From Gnetum montanum (Eukaryota > Streptophyta > Gnetopsida > Gnetales > Gnetaceae): a stretch of DNA of 62,000 nt. The translations under genes and the position numbers were made by a program. Below are positions 1-12,400 of this stretch, one piece after another (positions within the stretch are counted from its first letter, which is position 1; the number at the start of each line of letters is the position of its first letter). Where the stretch lies: positions 1,070 through 63,069 of the forward strand of contig MNCI01008012.1 of NCBI GenBank assembly GCA_015680685.1, read 5' to 3'. The notes below the pieces were generated by a model. The model saw nothing but the letters and a program-made list of their open reading frames with translations. It had not been told where the DNA came from and ran no database searches.

Positions 1-102
1 GATGGAAGTTAAATATTTTAGCACCTTTAAAAGGAGGGTTAGATTACTTAAGATTTCATCATCTTTCATTTCATGTTTGGTAGTGAAGGTTAGAGAGAGC
101 TA

Positions 103-615
103 ATGGAGTTTGAGAGAGCAATTAGAAAGCCTTTTATCCCATATGTGATGGGATGTTGCCCTGAGCATGTATTGAAAGCTTATCTAAAGGTTAGATCTTG
201 TGGAGCTCCAAAGGAGTGCCCTTTTATGGCTTGGTTATCCGATGAATTTTCCTTTCTTACTAGAGGTTTGGATATAAAGTCCAATGTTTGGGGGAAATAT
301 CAAGATTGCTCCAAAGAAGAAGAAAAAGGAGAAGAGCCACCAAACTATGAAGAATCATCATGGGGATGGGGAGAAGCTTTTGTCTCCTGAGAGGAAAATG
401 AAGGACTTAATGGAGAAGAACAAAAGAGCTCATCCAAAAAGGAAACGGAGAAAAGTGCTGAAGAGAAAGCTCCAGTAGATCAAGATAAGAGCTCTACCAC
501 ACTAGAGAACAATATGACCACCTACATTACATCAGAGATTTCCTATGAAACAGTTAGAGAGATGAGGATTCCCACTACGGTAACCCTCACAATTCAATTT
601 CCACCCCAAGAATAG
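103..615 (+). pseudogene. Interrupted ORF, unknown protein
   Basis: An ATG at 103 opens a frame of 95 codons ending at a TGA (388-390). The same frame then stays open to TAG at 613-615, giving about 170 codons broken by one stop. The first part has Cys and aromatic residues; the part after the stop is rich in Glu, Lys and Ser (EENEGLNGEEQKSSSKKE). I recognise no family. Possibilities are a decayed retroelement ORF, a host gene remnant, or chance. The single stop could also be a sequencing error. No promoter, splice site or poly(A) signal supports expression. Confidence 0.3.
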
Positions 616-881
616 CCTATGAAGGACTTGATAATGTATAGTTTGTTGTGTATAGTTTGATTCTAATTAGGAATGAGGTTTTTGTCCCATCACACCTTAT
701 GTTAAATGGAAATTTTCCTCAAAAAAGATTTCTATTCAGTTGTAAGAATTTAGTGAAATTTTAGTATGTTTAGTCTTGAAAAAAAGGTGCAGAAATGTTG
801 GCACATTTGGCCATTACATGGAGCAGTTGGAATATTTTGTTCAGTTGGAATATTTAGTTCAAAATATGAGCAAAATCCCTA
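616..881. other. Non-coding, AT-rich
   Basis: No ORF or repeat worth naming was seen. The stretch lies between the interrupted ORF and the inverted repeat. Confidence 0.5.
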
Positions 882-1170
882 GTTGTAAATTTTCAGTTTA
901 GTATTGTGAGTAATGGGTATTCTTGGAGAAGAAAGCTTGGTNATTTGATAATCCACTACCCACGGTGTTGTTTATTTTGCCAATATTAATCAGGTAGTAT
1001 GCTTTCTTGTGGTAAATAATCCTTCTCTTTTTTATTCCAACCTTCACTCAAGAAAATATCTTGGTACTTTAATTTACTTTCCAAGAAGGCTTAAATCATC
1101 AACATTATTTACCAAGCTTTCTTCTCCAAGAATACCCATTACTCACAATACTAAACTGCAAATTTACAAC
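882..1170. repeat. 60-bp inverted repeat bounded by single Ns
   Basis: Positions 882-941 and 1111-1170 are reverse complements over 60 bases with one mismatch, separated by about 169 bases. A single N follows the left arm (942) and another follows the right arm (1171), so both arms stop exactly at Ns. This is seen directly. The coincidence suggests that a contig was joined or gap-filled in the wrong orientation rather than a natural palindrome. Confidence 0.85.
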
Positions 1171-1179
1171 NTGGCTTGC

Positions 1180-2010
1180 TAGTTCTGGATTGCGTCCACG
1201 TACCAGTCAAAGCTATGTTGCCGACTCGTCAGATGCCAAACCTAAGTTCGTGAAGCACGTGGGAGGTCCTTCTTGCACCAATGAGTCGTTTTAACAGGGG
1301 TTTCAGGCAGCAATCATGTGGAGAAAATCAGACAGAACTGAGGTCAATGGAGGGCATAACGTAGGGATTAAACACCAAAGAAAAAATCAAAACCCTTTGT
1401 ATACAATACACAGAGAAAGATGTCCCGTTTTGTTCGGGCCCCGATTCTATTTTTGTCACAGGCCATAGCAGTTTCAGTTGCGTGGGCAGCAACGGCTCTA
1501 AGGGTTCCTGTGGTTTCAGCGACTGCAAATTCACAACACATTCATCCCTGGTCCTGTAATCAATGACAATGGCGGAGACAAACAAAAACAAGAAATGCAG
1601 GAAGCCCTAAACCAATTTTGGGGGCAAAACAAAAAAATTTCTGGCAATCAAAACCCTCTATTTGGGACAGTATGATCAGCACATTGTTCTTCAAGAAAAC
1701 CCTTCTTCTCTAGCACGCGACGACAGAGCCAGATGCAGTTGCAGATCCTTCTCCCACGGTGATCGTCAGTTACGGTTTTGCAGGGCCTTATTGTGCGGTG
1801 GCAGTTTGAATCTATGGTTTGGGATGATGCTGTATTTTGAATCTTGATTCAAACATGTGTCGGTTCTTACAGGTTTTGTGCAGAAATGGGAGAAAGACCG
1901 TTGTCCTGGAACTGTGATTGAGCCTCTACACGATTTACAGGAAAGACAAGAAGAATCGTTTAAGGACGTAACTTTGCCGCTTTCACCAAGAATTATTTGA
2001 TTACTTCTAC
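1180..2010. other. GC-richer island, possible gene remnant
   Basis: Base composition is less AT-rich than the flanks and CpG is less depleted, unlike the decayed transposons. Short open stretches on the plus strand include 1714-1809, with a VSYGFAGPYCAV segment after a pyrimidine-rich CTCTAG, and 1875-2000, which starts just after a TTACAG acceptor-like site and ends at TGA. I could not join these into a convincing gene. The VSYG..GP..C pattern faintly recalls the extracellular repeat region of CRINKLY4-like receptor kinases, but this is weak. Confidence 0.25.
1420..1566 (+). CDS. Small ORF with hydrophobic N-terminus, unknown
   Basis: A 48-codon ORF starts at ATG 1420 and ends at TGA 1564-1566, inside the GC-richer island. 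The N-terminus (MSRFVRAPILFLSQAIAVSV) is basic then hydrophobic and Ala-rich, like a signal peptide or mitochondrial presequence. I do not recognise a family. It could be a first exon or a chance ORF, and no promoter was identified. Confidence 0.2.
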   Translation: MSRFVRAPILFLSQAIAVSVAWAATALRVPVVSATANSQHIHPWSCNQ

Positions 2011-2209
2011 TGCTCAAAGTATATGGTTAAGATGGAGTATAAATTAACCAAAAATATATATATATCCATCATATGAAGTACCCATTGTATGAAGCCTTGA
2101 TTTAAAAACCTGCCTTCAAATATCCCAAGTCATGAAAAATTATTTTAAAACATATAAGTTACTACCCATAAAATTTTTTTTGCAATATTGATTGTCCCAT
2201 TACATTTAA

Positions 2210-2800
2210 TGTCACATTACATTAATGTTAGCATAAAATTCTCCTAATTTTATGCATAACTTCCTAACTCCCTAACTACATAACTTTCTCCTAGCTTGTT
2301 GGGCAAGTAATCTTCTAATTGGTTAGTCAAGTTACTTGGGAGAAAAGTTAGGTGAGATATTTTGAGATTTTTTTTGAAATTGTAACTTCCCTACCTACCT
2401 TTGAACCCTATAAAAGGGCTTCAAGGAGAGAAAAGAAAGGAGGTGGAATCTCATTTTTGATAAGGACTTTTGGAGGGAATAATTGGGGTTTCATACATCA
2501 CTTAGAAGACTTTTGGGAGGTCTCATACATCACACTTGGGCTCTCACTCGGAGACATACTCGAGGTCTTGAGAAGAGCTTTGTAAAGAGATTATGAAGGA
2601 TTGCTTGCAAGATGGCTTACTAGAATAAAGATTTCAGCCTCTTTGTCATGGTCCTGTGAGTTATGCATTTCATTTTTTGTTTTGTTTAAATTGTTTAGCT
2701 AGTGGTTTAGATAGTATCATCCTTGGCAAGTAATTTTGGTATTTTTAGATTGCTCTTATTATTCTTATTTCCCGACAGAAATTTCTATTAAAATTTTGGC
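2210..2800 (+). repeat. Possible LTR fragment of unknown element
   Basis: A TATA-like CTATAAAAGGG near 2410-2420 is followed by purine-rich leader-like sequence. Near 2790-2800, TTTTGGCATGGAAGC resembles a degraded initiator-Met primer-binding site (TGGTATCAGAGC). This pattern fits an old LTR next to its PBS, but no second LTR or target duplication was found. Confidence 0.2.
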
Positions 2801-3630
2801 ATGGAAGCGCTTGTGTTGAAAAGCCTTGAGAGCATTTTAGTAATAAATTTTTTTTATTGTGTAACATGTGGGAACTGCTATTGGGATTGTTGTAAGAGAG
2901 CTTCTGTTAGTAGTCACGTCGTTGAACAATTCAGTAGTCGAGAGGGTTCAAAAAATCTTTGGTATTTTGATGGGACCAGAATAGCTTCTTTTTATCCTTA
3001 AAGTGAATTCTCATAATTTTTCAATCCGAAATTGTCAAGTTGTTCAAAGGTTCTATTTGAATGCAATCATTGACATCTATTTTCTAGCCAAAATGGAGTC
3101 TCGTACGTGGTAGTTTACGCAGCAATTTTTGGTAGCATAGTAGGATTGTCTTGAAGATATTGCTTGTTTGAGCCTTAGAAGTTTGAACAATTCATAGATA
3201 TTGAATTTGGGATAGCTTTATTGCGAAGTGTTTACTCGTGTCATTTTACCTTGTTTAAATATTTGAGGTCTACACAAATCTTCTTTCTTCTCTTTCTGCT
3301 TATTTCCATCGAATCTTGCTCTATTTCTAGTTTTCTTGTGGAACTATCTCTTTCTCTGGGGAAAATTAGGAGTAGATTGCGGAGTTGTGCTCAAATGTTT
3401 TTGCAAAATTTTATTTGTTACAAGTAGGTATTATAAGGACTATGTAGACTAGGTAGTTGAACAAAATAGGAAATTTTCAACAACTCATAGTACTTGGCAA
3501 AGTTGGCTGAATCTCTTTAAAGTAGGTCATTTGTAGTTTACACGCAACGCAATCGTTACATTTCTCACAACCGTAAGCCACAATAGCACACACACATACT
3601 CACATTAACTACTGAGTTTATTTGGAGGTA
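2801..3630. other. Non-coding, no gene seen
   Basis: AT-rich sequence with only short ORFs lacking family resemblance. It may be the interior of an old retroelement. Confidence 0.4.
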
Positions 3631-3639
3631 TCTGGGCCT

Positions 3640-4270
3640 TGGTGTTGCCAGAGACTAGTAGGCACCTAAATCCTATTTGAGGACACTCGTTGGTGGTCAC
3701 GTCCCAAACGGTCGCGAACAAAAACAAATCTCAAATGCTGTAAGGATGAATCAAAGAGCTTGCCTTTATTGTTGTACACAAGGTGTGCTCAGGTACACAA
3801 TGCTCAAATAAAGATCTGTCCACACTTAGACCTCTTGCTACAGGAACTTGGAAAATACTCTAACTTTCAAACAGACTACAAGAGTTTCACTACTTGACTG
3901 CTAAAAGACTTTCCCCCTAATTGTGCACCTAGGCACTATATTTATAGACTTGGGAGAAACTACTCTAATAATTAGATTAACCACTCTAATAATTAGAATA
4001 ACTGATAAAGTAACCACTAGAGTAACCACTCTAATAATTAGAATAATTGCTAGAGTAACCACTAGAGTAACCACTCTAAGAATTAGAGTAACTGCTAGAG
4101 TAACCACTAGAGTAACCACTCTAATAATTAGAGTAACTGCTAGAGTAACCGCTAGAGTAACCACTCTAATAATTAGAGTAACCAATAAAGGAACTACTCT
4201 AATAATTACAATAACTGCTAGAGTAACTGCTAGTGTAACTACTCTCATAACTTATACAAGGAGAAGAGTT
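3640..4270 (-). repeat. LTR-like fragment, antisense, with minisatellite U3
   Basis: Read on the minus strand, a CTATAAATATAGTGCC TATA box lies near 3935-3950. Upstream of it in that orientation is the 45-bp minisatellite, and downstream is a leader-like region ending near 3640. The order of repeats, TATA box and transcribed region is typical of a plant LTR. Exact ends, PBS and a partner LTR were not found. Confidence 0.35.
3954..4250. repeat. 45-bp minisatellite
   Basis: Three near-identical 45-bp units occupy 4020-4064, 4065-4109 and 4110-4154, with diverged partial units on both sides. Each unit is built of shorter related blocks (GTAACCACT, CTAATAATTAGAG). Because 45 is a multiple of three and the unit lacks stops, long repetitive ORFs appear on both strands (3923-4285 plus, 3901-4248 minus). 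I regard these as artefacts. Confidence 0.8.
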
Positions 4271-4289
4271 GCATTATTGTGCTAAAAGC

Positions 4290-7083
4290 CTATTGTAATG
4301 ATTTTTCTAAAATAATGAAAGAAGTTAGCAGTTCTCATATTTCTCAAGTTTTTTCCAGTCTTGTTATTTCACAATGGATTTCTCAACTTCTCAATTATTT
4401 CACATTACATTTCACATTATCCCACAGGATCTCACAATATGACAAGTATTTCTCAATTTTAACCACAAAGCTTTCATTCCTCCTCATCTTATTTTCTGCA
4501 CTTATTCTGATGGTCATCAATATATAAACTTTATCTTTTAATATAAATTCTATTATATCTCATCCTAAATATAGAAAAAGATATTTTTTTTGATAAATTT
4601 AAAATAGCATAGCATAACATGTTGCATCTTGTAGATGAAGGTAACAAAAAGTGAGAAATACAGGGCATTTTCTCTAAATAATCTTCAACCAAATATATTA
4701 TTTATAATAATTAATCTTTTCCAGCTTATCTAATTTTTGAAGTCTTTTGTTTCGAAAATACAATATAATCCTCATAATGACCTTCTTCCCAACTTTCAAC
4801 TAATCCAAAACTATAAATTTTTTTTTAAAAAAATTCAATATTATATATTTTAGTTATTTTAGTGGTAATGTCACCATCTATATTCATAAATCCATAGTGT
4901 AAAGTGTCAATATAGGTTTTGGAAAAGCTACCTTATCCTCTACTCATTTTGCTTTCATTATTTACCATTTTTTAGTTTTCTTTGTAAGCTCTTCTTTCAT
5001 GAGATATTAATTTATTTACATTTTTTTCTCTTTTCAAGATCTTACAAGTATACCAAACTTTTCCTATTATAGTTGAATCACTAAATTTCACAATCATATG
5101 GTATAGTCTATCATATTTGAATTCCATGTGAAAAGTATCCAAGATTATATCAAGCAAGATGTTGACATGCATTGTTTTTATTATGATATCATGAACAACT
5201 TTTTAAAATTTATCTTTTTTGTCTAGAATTTTTGAAATACTAGCAAATTGGAGATCTTTAGCTTTTTTCTTTTTTTCTTCTTGTTCCTTTACTAACTCAC
5301 ATAAATATTAAAAATATTTAGGAATTGCTTTAATAACTATTTCTAGCCTTGTAATTATATCATATATACTTTCTTGATTTGATGCAAAGTTCATATTTTT
5401 AATAATTCTATTTTTTTAATCTATTTTACTATCATTTATTTTTATATCATCATAGTTCTAGTTTACTAGACATTGCCTCTTACTTTGCAGCCATAATGTT
5501 CATGGTATGAATGAGATTTTCAAAGTCACTATTATGTTGATCCATCACAACTGTCTATTCTTTCGCTAGCATGTTTTGCTTCTCTAGTATTTCTTTCTAT
5601 TTTTGTATCTATTTATAGATCATTTCCTAATTATGAATAAGCATTTCATACCTATCTTCAAGATATTTTTATCTTTCAAGTAAGGCTTTTAGTTAAGTAG
5701 TAATCTCCTACAGTTCAGACTTATTAACTACTATCATATCTCACGTTTTATACAACCTCAAAAAATCCTTTGCAAAGTCTTAAATATTTTGTATAGCCTC
5801 AACCAACCCTCTACACACTCTCAAAAAAACCTCTAAAAAGCCCCCATTTTTCACTCTCTATATAGCCTTGAAAAACCTTTTGCAAAAACATAAATCTTTC
5901 ATAACCTTGAAAAATCCTCTACAAAGCCTCAAGAAAGTATCTACAGTCTCAAAAAGGCCTTTATAAAGCTTCAAATCCTTTGCAAACCTTAGATTTCCAC
6001 CCTTTGTATAGTCTCAAAAATCCTCTACAAACTCTTGGAAAATCCTCTACACAACCTTAAAAAGTCCTATACAAAGCCTCGAATCATTTGCATAGCCTTA
6101 AGAAATTATATGTTTTAGAGTATACTTATTGTTAAATTATATTTAAAGAGAAAGTCTAAAACATTTTTTAAATAATATTTATTCCTAAGATATTGAGTCA
6201 AATTAAAACTTTATAACTCAACATGGCATACTAATAATATCATTGAGAGATAAAGGGCAAGCTCAATGGTTTTGAAGGTGCTAATATTAGTTTTCACCCT
6301 TATAACCAATCTTGAAAAACCTCCCCTTTGGGGTAGGAAAAATATTGAGCCTTTTCCTCTATTAGAATTTCCCTTTTAGAGGATTCCTATAGACTAAAGT
6401 AACCACTAAGTAGTATAAATTACAAACAATATAAAATCATAACTCTTCAAAAGAATTAATAAATAACACAAGGAGCATCCTTCTATGCATGTATGGAAGA
6501 CATGAAAGAATTAATATCCATAGGGTACTTCCATCTCATACCATGAACTTGAAACAAAAAATACACATAAATATTTAACTTCAACTCAAAATTTAAGCTC
6601 TACACCATAGAATGTATTTTTTAAATTACCTCACATTTATCCTTCCAAATGTAAAAAGGGACATCAACCTGAAGCATATTCCAAAAAATAGCAAAAGTAC
6701 CATTATTTATTATCCTTGCACAAATAGCATAAGCTAAAGAATTTTTTTATAATTTTTTAAATCTAAGAATTAAAAAACACCATTTCCAAGCATGTTGCAT
6801 AAATGAACTATCACACCCTTGCATTTTACTTAAGATTATGTATGATTTGGTTATGATAGAATTTTCTATCTCATGACCTTGAACTTCCCCCTACAACCAA
6901 ATCAATAGGAGATCGATAATATTTTCTAGATGAATATATGAAAGAAAGATTAGTATAGTAGATAATAATACATGATTTAGCTTTCCTTTGCTATTTTTGA
7001 ATGGGTATCCCACCTTACATGAGACCAAAGAATAAAGACTATTTTTACTACTGCTAGAACACTTGGCTAGTAGGACTACACGA
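4290..7083. other. AT-rich non-coding, degenerate repeats at 5745-6110
   Basis: No credible gene. Between about 5745 and 6110 a loose repeat of about 25-30 bp recurs, built from CCTCAAAAA, CCTCTAC and TTTGCAAAG words. The rest is AT-rich with homopolymer tracts. Confidence 0.4.
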
Positions 7084-7310
7084 AGAAGAAAGGTACTATT
7101 AAGGTGTCATCAATGGAGATTGACAAGAACCTATCTTTGCATTGTGAAAATAGGAATTAGCAAGAAGCATTACTTGTTGTTGCATGGGATTTGGAAGATT
7201 CCATGGAGCACTACCTCAAGGATTTGGAGCTTGTCACTATTGATAGTATTACATGGGTAGTGTCCATGCATCTTGAGGATGGTAAAAATGGTCCAAGTAT
7301 GGAGTCCTCC
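7084..7310 (+). pseudogene. Possible decayed coding remnant
   Basis: A frame from about 7087 reads through one TAG for roughly 70 codons, with protein-like composition (EDSMEHYLKDLELVTIDS). No family was recognised and no promoter is visible. It could be chance or a fragment of an old transposon. Confidence 0.15.
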
Positions 7311-7319
7311 TTATTTTCC

Positions 7320-9000
7320 TATTAACCAATTTGGGATTCAAAGGAAACCTAAATAGTTTCATATCACTAATCATATGATTCATGACTAGGAAAAATTGTG
7401 AATCATGAAGGTTTGTGTAGTATTTGCAGGGACCATCAAAGAATGAGGAAATCTCATTTGAATCTTCATGAATACTCTTAGAATAATAGATCTTAGCTTT
7501 ATTCTTTCCATCATACCTATTTCAATGTTCATGTGGTGCAACTACTTTGGTTACAACTTCAACCATATTACCCTTAATATCCTTAACAGTAGTGTTGATT
7601 TTTCATACATTGCATCCCAAACTCAATCTACTTTGTGAGCCAAGTTTGTCAAGGCCTTGTTTATTCTAACTTGATCTTACAAAAGGATCTTAACTATAAT
7701 GAAAGGTTCATCAGTGCCTTTAACTTTTTTAGCCTCTCATCTATGACTTGGATCACAATTGTACTCGATATACTACCACTTCTACCGCTCACTCTTCATG
7801 CTTGTTATGGTATCCAAGAGTGCTTTGATTTATATCATAGGTTTTTTATGTACTAGGCTCATCATGTACATACCCATGCACTCTTTTGTTTCCTTACCTT
7901 AGCCATTGTAAAATATACATTAACTACTCTCTTTAGCTAAAGTCATGGTTCAAACAATAATGAGTAGTTTTCATATATCTCTTCATGCCAATGTCAAGAG
8001 ATTCACAAGATCCTTGCCACCATCCAACCATATCCTTTCAAATGTTTGAAATCTAGGCATAGGTTTGAATTTTTCATACAAGATTTTGACCATGTTTACT
8101 CATCTTTGAATTGATTTTCTCAAAAAGGATTTGTACTAAGTCTCTGTGTTTTTGCTAAAAGTGTGAAAAAATAATCAAAAATTTTGTTACTCAATCATGA
8201 TCCCTTGGAGATAGTAAGCATTGTCAAAGGCTTGCATGTGAAGTTGGGGATCATCATTGGTATATACTCTATATGATGGTACATCAACCATATTGATTAA
8301 CTTAATCTTGCTATCACAAAAATGCTCCCTTGGAATATGCCCTACTTCAGTAAGCTCATGATATAATCACCTCATTCAAAAAAAGAAACATCATCATCAC
8401 TTGAAGGTCAAGAAAAATCAAAATATTCGAACTTGGAAAGGAGATTATCATTTTGAATTTGGATTATGCTTCAATTTATAGTACCTAATCATGGACCTTT
8501 ATGAAGAATTGGCCTTTTGGTTTTCTTACCTGCTTTGTCCTCCTACTCTTTATCTAAATGATTAGATAAAAAGTTGTAACTAGCTTCCTCCTCCATAATT
8601 TGATCTCAAAGATATTACATATACAAAGGCTTGTATTCATTATACACAAGTTCATGAGCTATGTATAATGCACGTTTGTCTTCTAGATCCATATTGATGA
8701 GGCCCTCTTTAAGATCATTTGCAATAGCTAGAAATGATCCCTTAGAAAATCTTGCATAAGCATCTCTCCACCTTTCCTACTTATCCTAATGATAAGTCAA
8801 CATAACCAACAAAAGGGCCACATCCTTCAAATGATCAAAGGTGACAAAGCCTTTTCTTTTTTATGTATTTCTAGAGGTCTTTGGTGGACTCTTAGAGCTA
8901 TCTACTATCTAGTTTAGGTACAAAATCTAAACATAACATTAAAGAAACAAACACTCAATTTGAATAATAATTAAAATCAAGAATGGACAAGTATTTCTAG
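7320..9000 (-). pseudogene. gag: Decayed gypsy-type gag
   Basis: Minus-strand translation gives broken pieces matching the gag of element A in the same order. Near 8600-8800 there is a segment with ERWRDAYARFSKGSF. Near 8230-8310, DDPQLHMQAFDNAYYLQG corresponds to A's DPQHHLQAFHDACALQ. Near 7600, KVDWVWDAMYEKST-like sequence matches A's KVDQMWDSLDS, and near 7420 a segment matches the HPKG/NPRLNQW region. Many stops and frameshifts are present. It is the oldest recognisable gypsy relic here; the matching LTR probably begins near 9288 but could not be delimited. Confidence 0.55.
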
Positions 9001-9281
9001 GCAATTTAATAATTCCTTCCAAAATAAATACTTATCCTAATGATAAGTCAACATAACCAACAAAAGGGCCACATCCTTCAAATGATCAAAGGTGACAAAG
9101 CCTTTTCTTTTTTATGTATTTCTAGAGGTCTTTGGTGGACTCTTAGAGCTATCTACTATCTAGTTTAGGTACAAAATCTAAACATAACATTAAAGAAACA
9201 AACACTCAATTTGAATAATAATTAAAATCAAGAATGGACAAGTATTTCTAGGCAATTTAATAATTCCTTCCGAAATAAATA
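8780..9281. repeat. 251-bp tandem duplication
   Basis: 8780-9030 and 9031-9281 are identical except for one base near the end of the unit (CCAAAATA versus CCGAAATA). The high identity in strongly decayed surroundings indicates a recent local duplication or an assembly artefact. The second copy ends where a possible gypsy LTR/PBS junction starts (about 9282-9288). Confidence 0.9.
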
Positions 9282-9289
9282 CGCCAATG

Positions 9290-12200
9290 ATAGGGGTCCC
9301 ACCAGTTTTAGACCAATGTGATTTATCATATAAATTGCAATGCAATCCTATCGTAAGCTTCAAAATTGATGTTGAATAAATTAACAAGAACACTTGTATA
9401 TACTATTGCATTTAAAAAAATATAAAAAAGATTATAATACATATAATATAAATAAAAACCTATGTTGCCATGGTAAATGATAGAGAAATTATTTATAATT
9501 TTATGTTTTATTATTTTTATGGATTTTATGAGTATAAGAAAAAAGTAAACATAAAAACACATACATCATGATCCCTCTTGGGAATAGGTGCAATGCTCAT
9601 GTTGCAATTCCTCTTAGGACAAGTGCAAAACCATACTCAAAATGCAATAACAATGACTTTTAGTCAGAACCTTGAATTACTAACTTAAAAGGAAGAAACA
9701 AAATCAATAAAAAATATTAATTAGGAGCATAAATAACATAAACCAATATTGTGCAGAAAATTTTTAAAATACTTGCATATATAATTAAATAAAATTTATT
9801 TAAAGAAAATTATATATTTTCATAGCACAAAAAGATAGTAGTCTAAACATTTCACTAGTTATATCATAAAATAATATGTAAAATAATGATCCTAATGATA
9901 CTTGTTTTAACTTAATTGAACTTCAAGAAATAAAGATATTTATGTTTGAAGTTTACCAAATTAATTAATAAAATATTAAAATATAATAAATAATATTAAT
10001 TTTTTTCAAACATATAGCACGCACTGAAATGAAAAATGGTCCTTGCAATCTCACGGTCCAAACACCTTAGAAATGAATTTCATATCTATCATACTTTATT
10101 ATTTATTTACAAAAATAGGAACATGGCTCAAATATCCTAAAAGTGTACAAGATCTCTATTTTATAAAAACACAAAATTTACAAAAATCATTTTACAAGTC
10201 CAAAAGGTCCATGTTGTACAAAATTGATCCACCTTTCGTCCCATATTCCTCTTTTGATGATTCCTTGCATACCCTAGGCTCTTTGTATCAAAATGCATGA
10301 GTCAAAATCCCTCAAATAAGAAAGGTTATTATATTTTCCTCTTCATTGAGCAAAAATATTTTAGGCTAGAGTCTTAAGATATGGGCTACACAAGGTTTCC
10401 AATAAAATATTAAAAATGTTTCAATTTTTAAAATTTCCATAAAATTTTTCAAAATTCAAAATAAATCCAAAAATCCAAAGAATGTATATTTTATCTAGGC
10501 ATTTCTAAAGGCTAGGTCTTGGTTACCCTCACTATGAACAAGAACCATTGGGTCTTGGTATAACCTCACTACTATCATCTAATTATCCTTTAAATTATTT
10601 TAATGTCCAAAACTATCACAAATTTGTCTATCAAAAATTGAAAGAATATATATTTTAACCAAACATCAATAAAGGCTAGGTTGTAGTTACCCTCGCTTTC
10701 AAAAGAATATATTGACAGCTTGGAATAACCTGACTACTATCATCAAATTATCCTCATGACCCCAAAAAAGTCACTCATAGAAAGGTCTTGGCAACAACCT
10801 CACTACTAACATTCTTAATGGCTAAAGCACACATATCATCAGCATGACATGTCTTGACTATGCCTCACTACAACTCCACTAGACTTGTCTCAACTAAACA
10901 CATAGTCTCACATAAACTTATGAATCAAAATCTAAAGTAGAAAATCCATCCAACAACACTTGTTCATGTGGGATGGTTCCCACTAAAGAATATTTCACTA
11001 CTACGTGCATATGGGGGAATCTAAAAAATTTGTAGCTCCCATTAGTAACTAAGAAAAATTGGTTCCATAAATATTATTATTTTATTCCAAAAATCCAAAA
11101 CTTCCCCAAAATGACCAAAAATCCATTATGATCAAAATTATCATAACATCATGAGTTGAACTAAAAACCATGTTCACATCCAAATTTGTTCCAAAATATT
11201 CATATAATATCCAAGAAGCAAATTGGACAAAGTTTCCATAATTCTAGAAATTTACCAAAAGACAGAAAATGGTATGGACATGATTAAATTATTATTTTTC
11301 ATAAAAATAGGCCAAAACTAATTAAAATCAAATAAAATATTTAGATAATAATTAAATTTGTAGAGGAATAGTAGAAGATCAAAAAGTAGAAAGGAGGAAT
11401 AAAAAATCCACAAAAATATAGGGTAGCTTCATAAAAAGAAACATAAAATAATATGTCTTCCTTGTGCTACCAAAGCTCCTAGAATCGTCTTAGTTTCTTC
11501 CTTTTCTACCTAATGCTCTCAATTAATTTTTTGCTTCACTTAACTCATCTCACCTAAAACCCTTCTACAAACTACAATGAGATGTATCTAAGACCTCAAC
11601 CTATTTATAAGGGGGAAAATGGAAGAAAGTAGGCTCAAATCAACTTCAAAATGAAAAATAAAAGGAAAAAAAGTATTTCAAGAAAAACATGATAGAACAT
11701 GATTTTGTAAAAATGATGGTTGTGAGAAAAAGATGGCACAAAACAAGCAGTAGAGAGGCAGATAAACATGAGACAGTGAAGAAAAAGGTAATATATAACA
11801 TATGCTATATGTTATATATATATATAACATGTATACTTTTCTTTTTGTTTTGCATGTGAACACACTTTTACCATTTTTATTTTTCAATTTTGATTTTCTT
11901 TTTTTTTTTAATTTTATATTACATAAAAAATTTTCATATGTTCTTTTCCCATTTTCTCTTATTGTTGAACCTCTTATAACACCTATATTAGATCTCTAAA
12001 TCAAATTTGGTTTAAACCTATGGGATTCTTATTAAGTTCTCTACCCAATCATATGCTAAAATCATATTAAAGAATTACTTATCATGGTTGCCTAGTTCAA
12101 ATGCTAGAACTTTTATAGTATTTTAGCAAGCTAGAAAATGTCATATCTGGAGAACTGTAACTCTAGTCCTAGTGAACGAAGGGTAAAAATCTACATTTTC

Positions 12201-12395
12201 AAATATCCTAGATACATTAGTAAGGTAATATTCTACGTAGGACATCTTCCTAAGGTACTTTCTTAACAAAACTAGTTTATACAATATTAAATTATAACTA
12301 AAAATGAACTCCAAATCCTAGTTTAATGACAAAAAGCAACAACAAATATGACTTGGGTAGGGTGAGGCCTCAAAATTGCTCCATGAATATGGTAT
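9290..12395. other. AT-rich intergenic or unresolved old LTR material
   Basis: No credible gene. A loose repeat of about 170 bp is visible (10497-10580 and 10660-10760, sharing GGCTAGGTY...TTACCCTC and ACTACTATCAT words). At 11791-11819 an AT-rich hairpin has perfect 12-bp arms (ATATATAACATA) and a 5-base loop. Confidence 0.4.
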
Positions 12396-12400
12396 TATAT

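Noticed and set aside
3954-4250. CRISPR array
   Set aside because: Units are contiguous without unique spacers, in plant nuclear DNA.
3901-4285. Overlapping 115- and 120-aa repetitive ORFs on both strands
   Set aside because: They arise from the stop-free 45-bp minisatellite.
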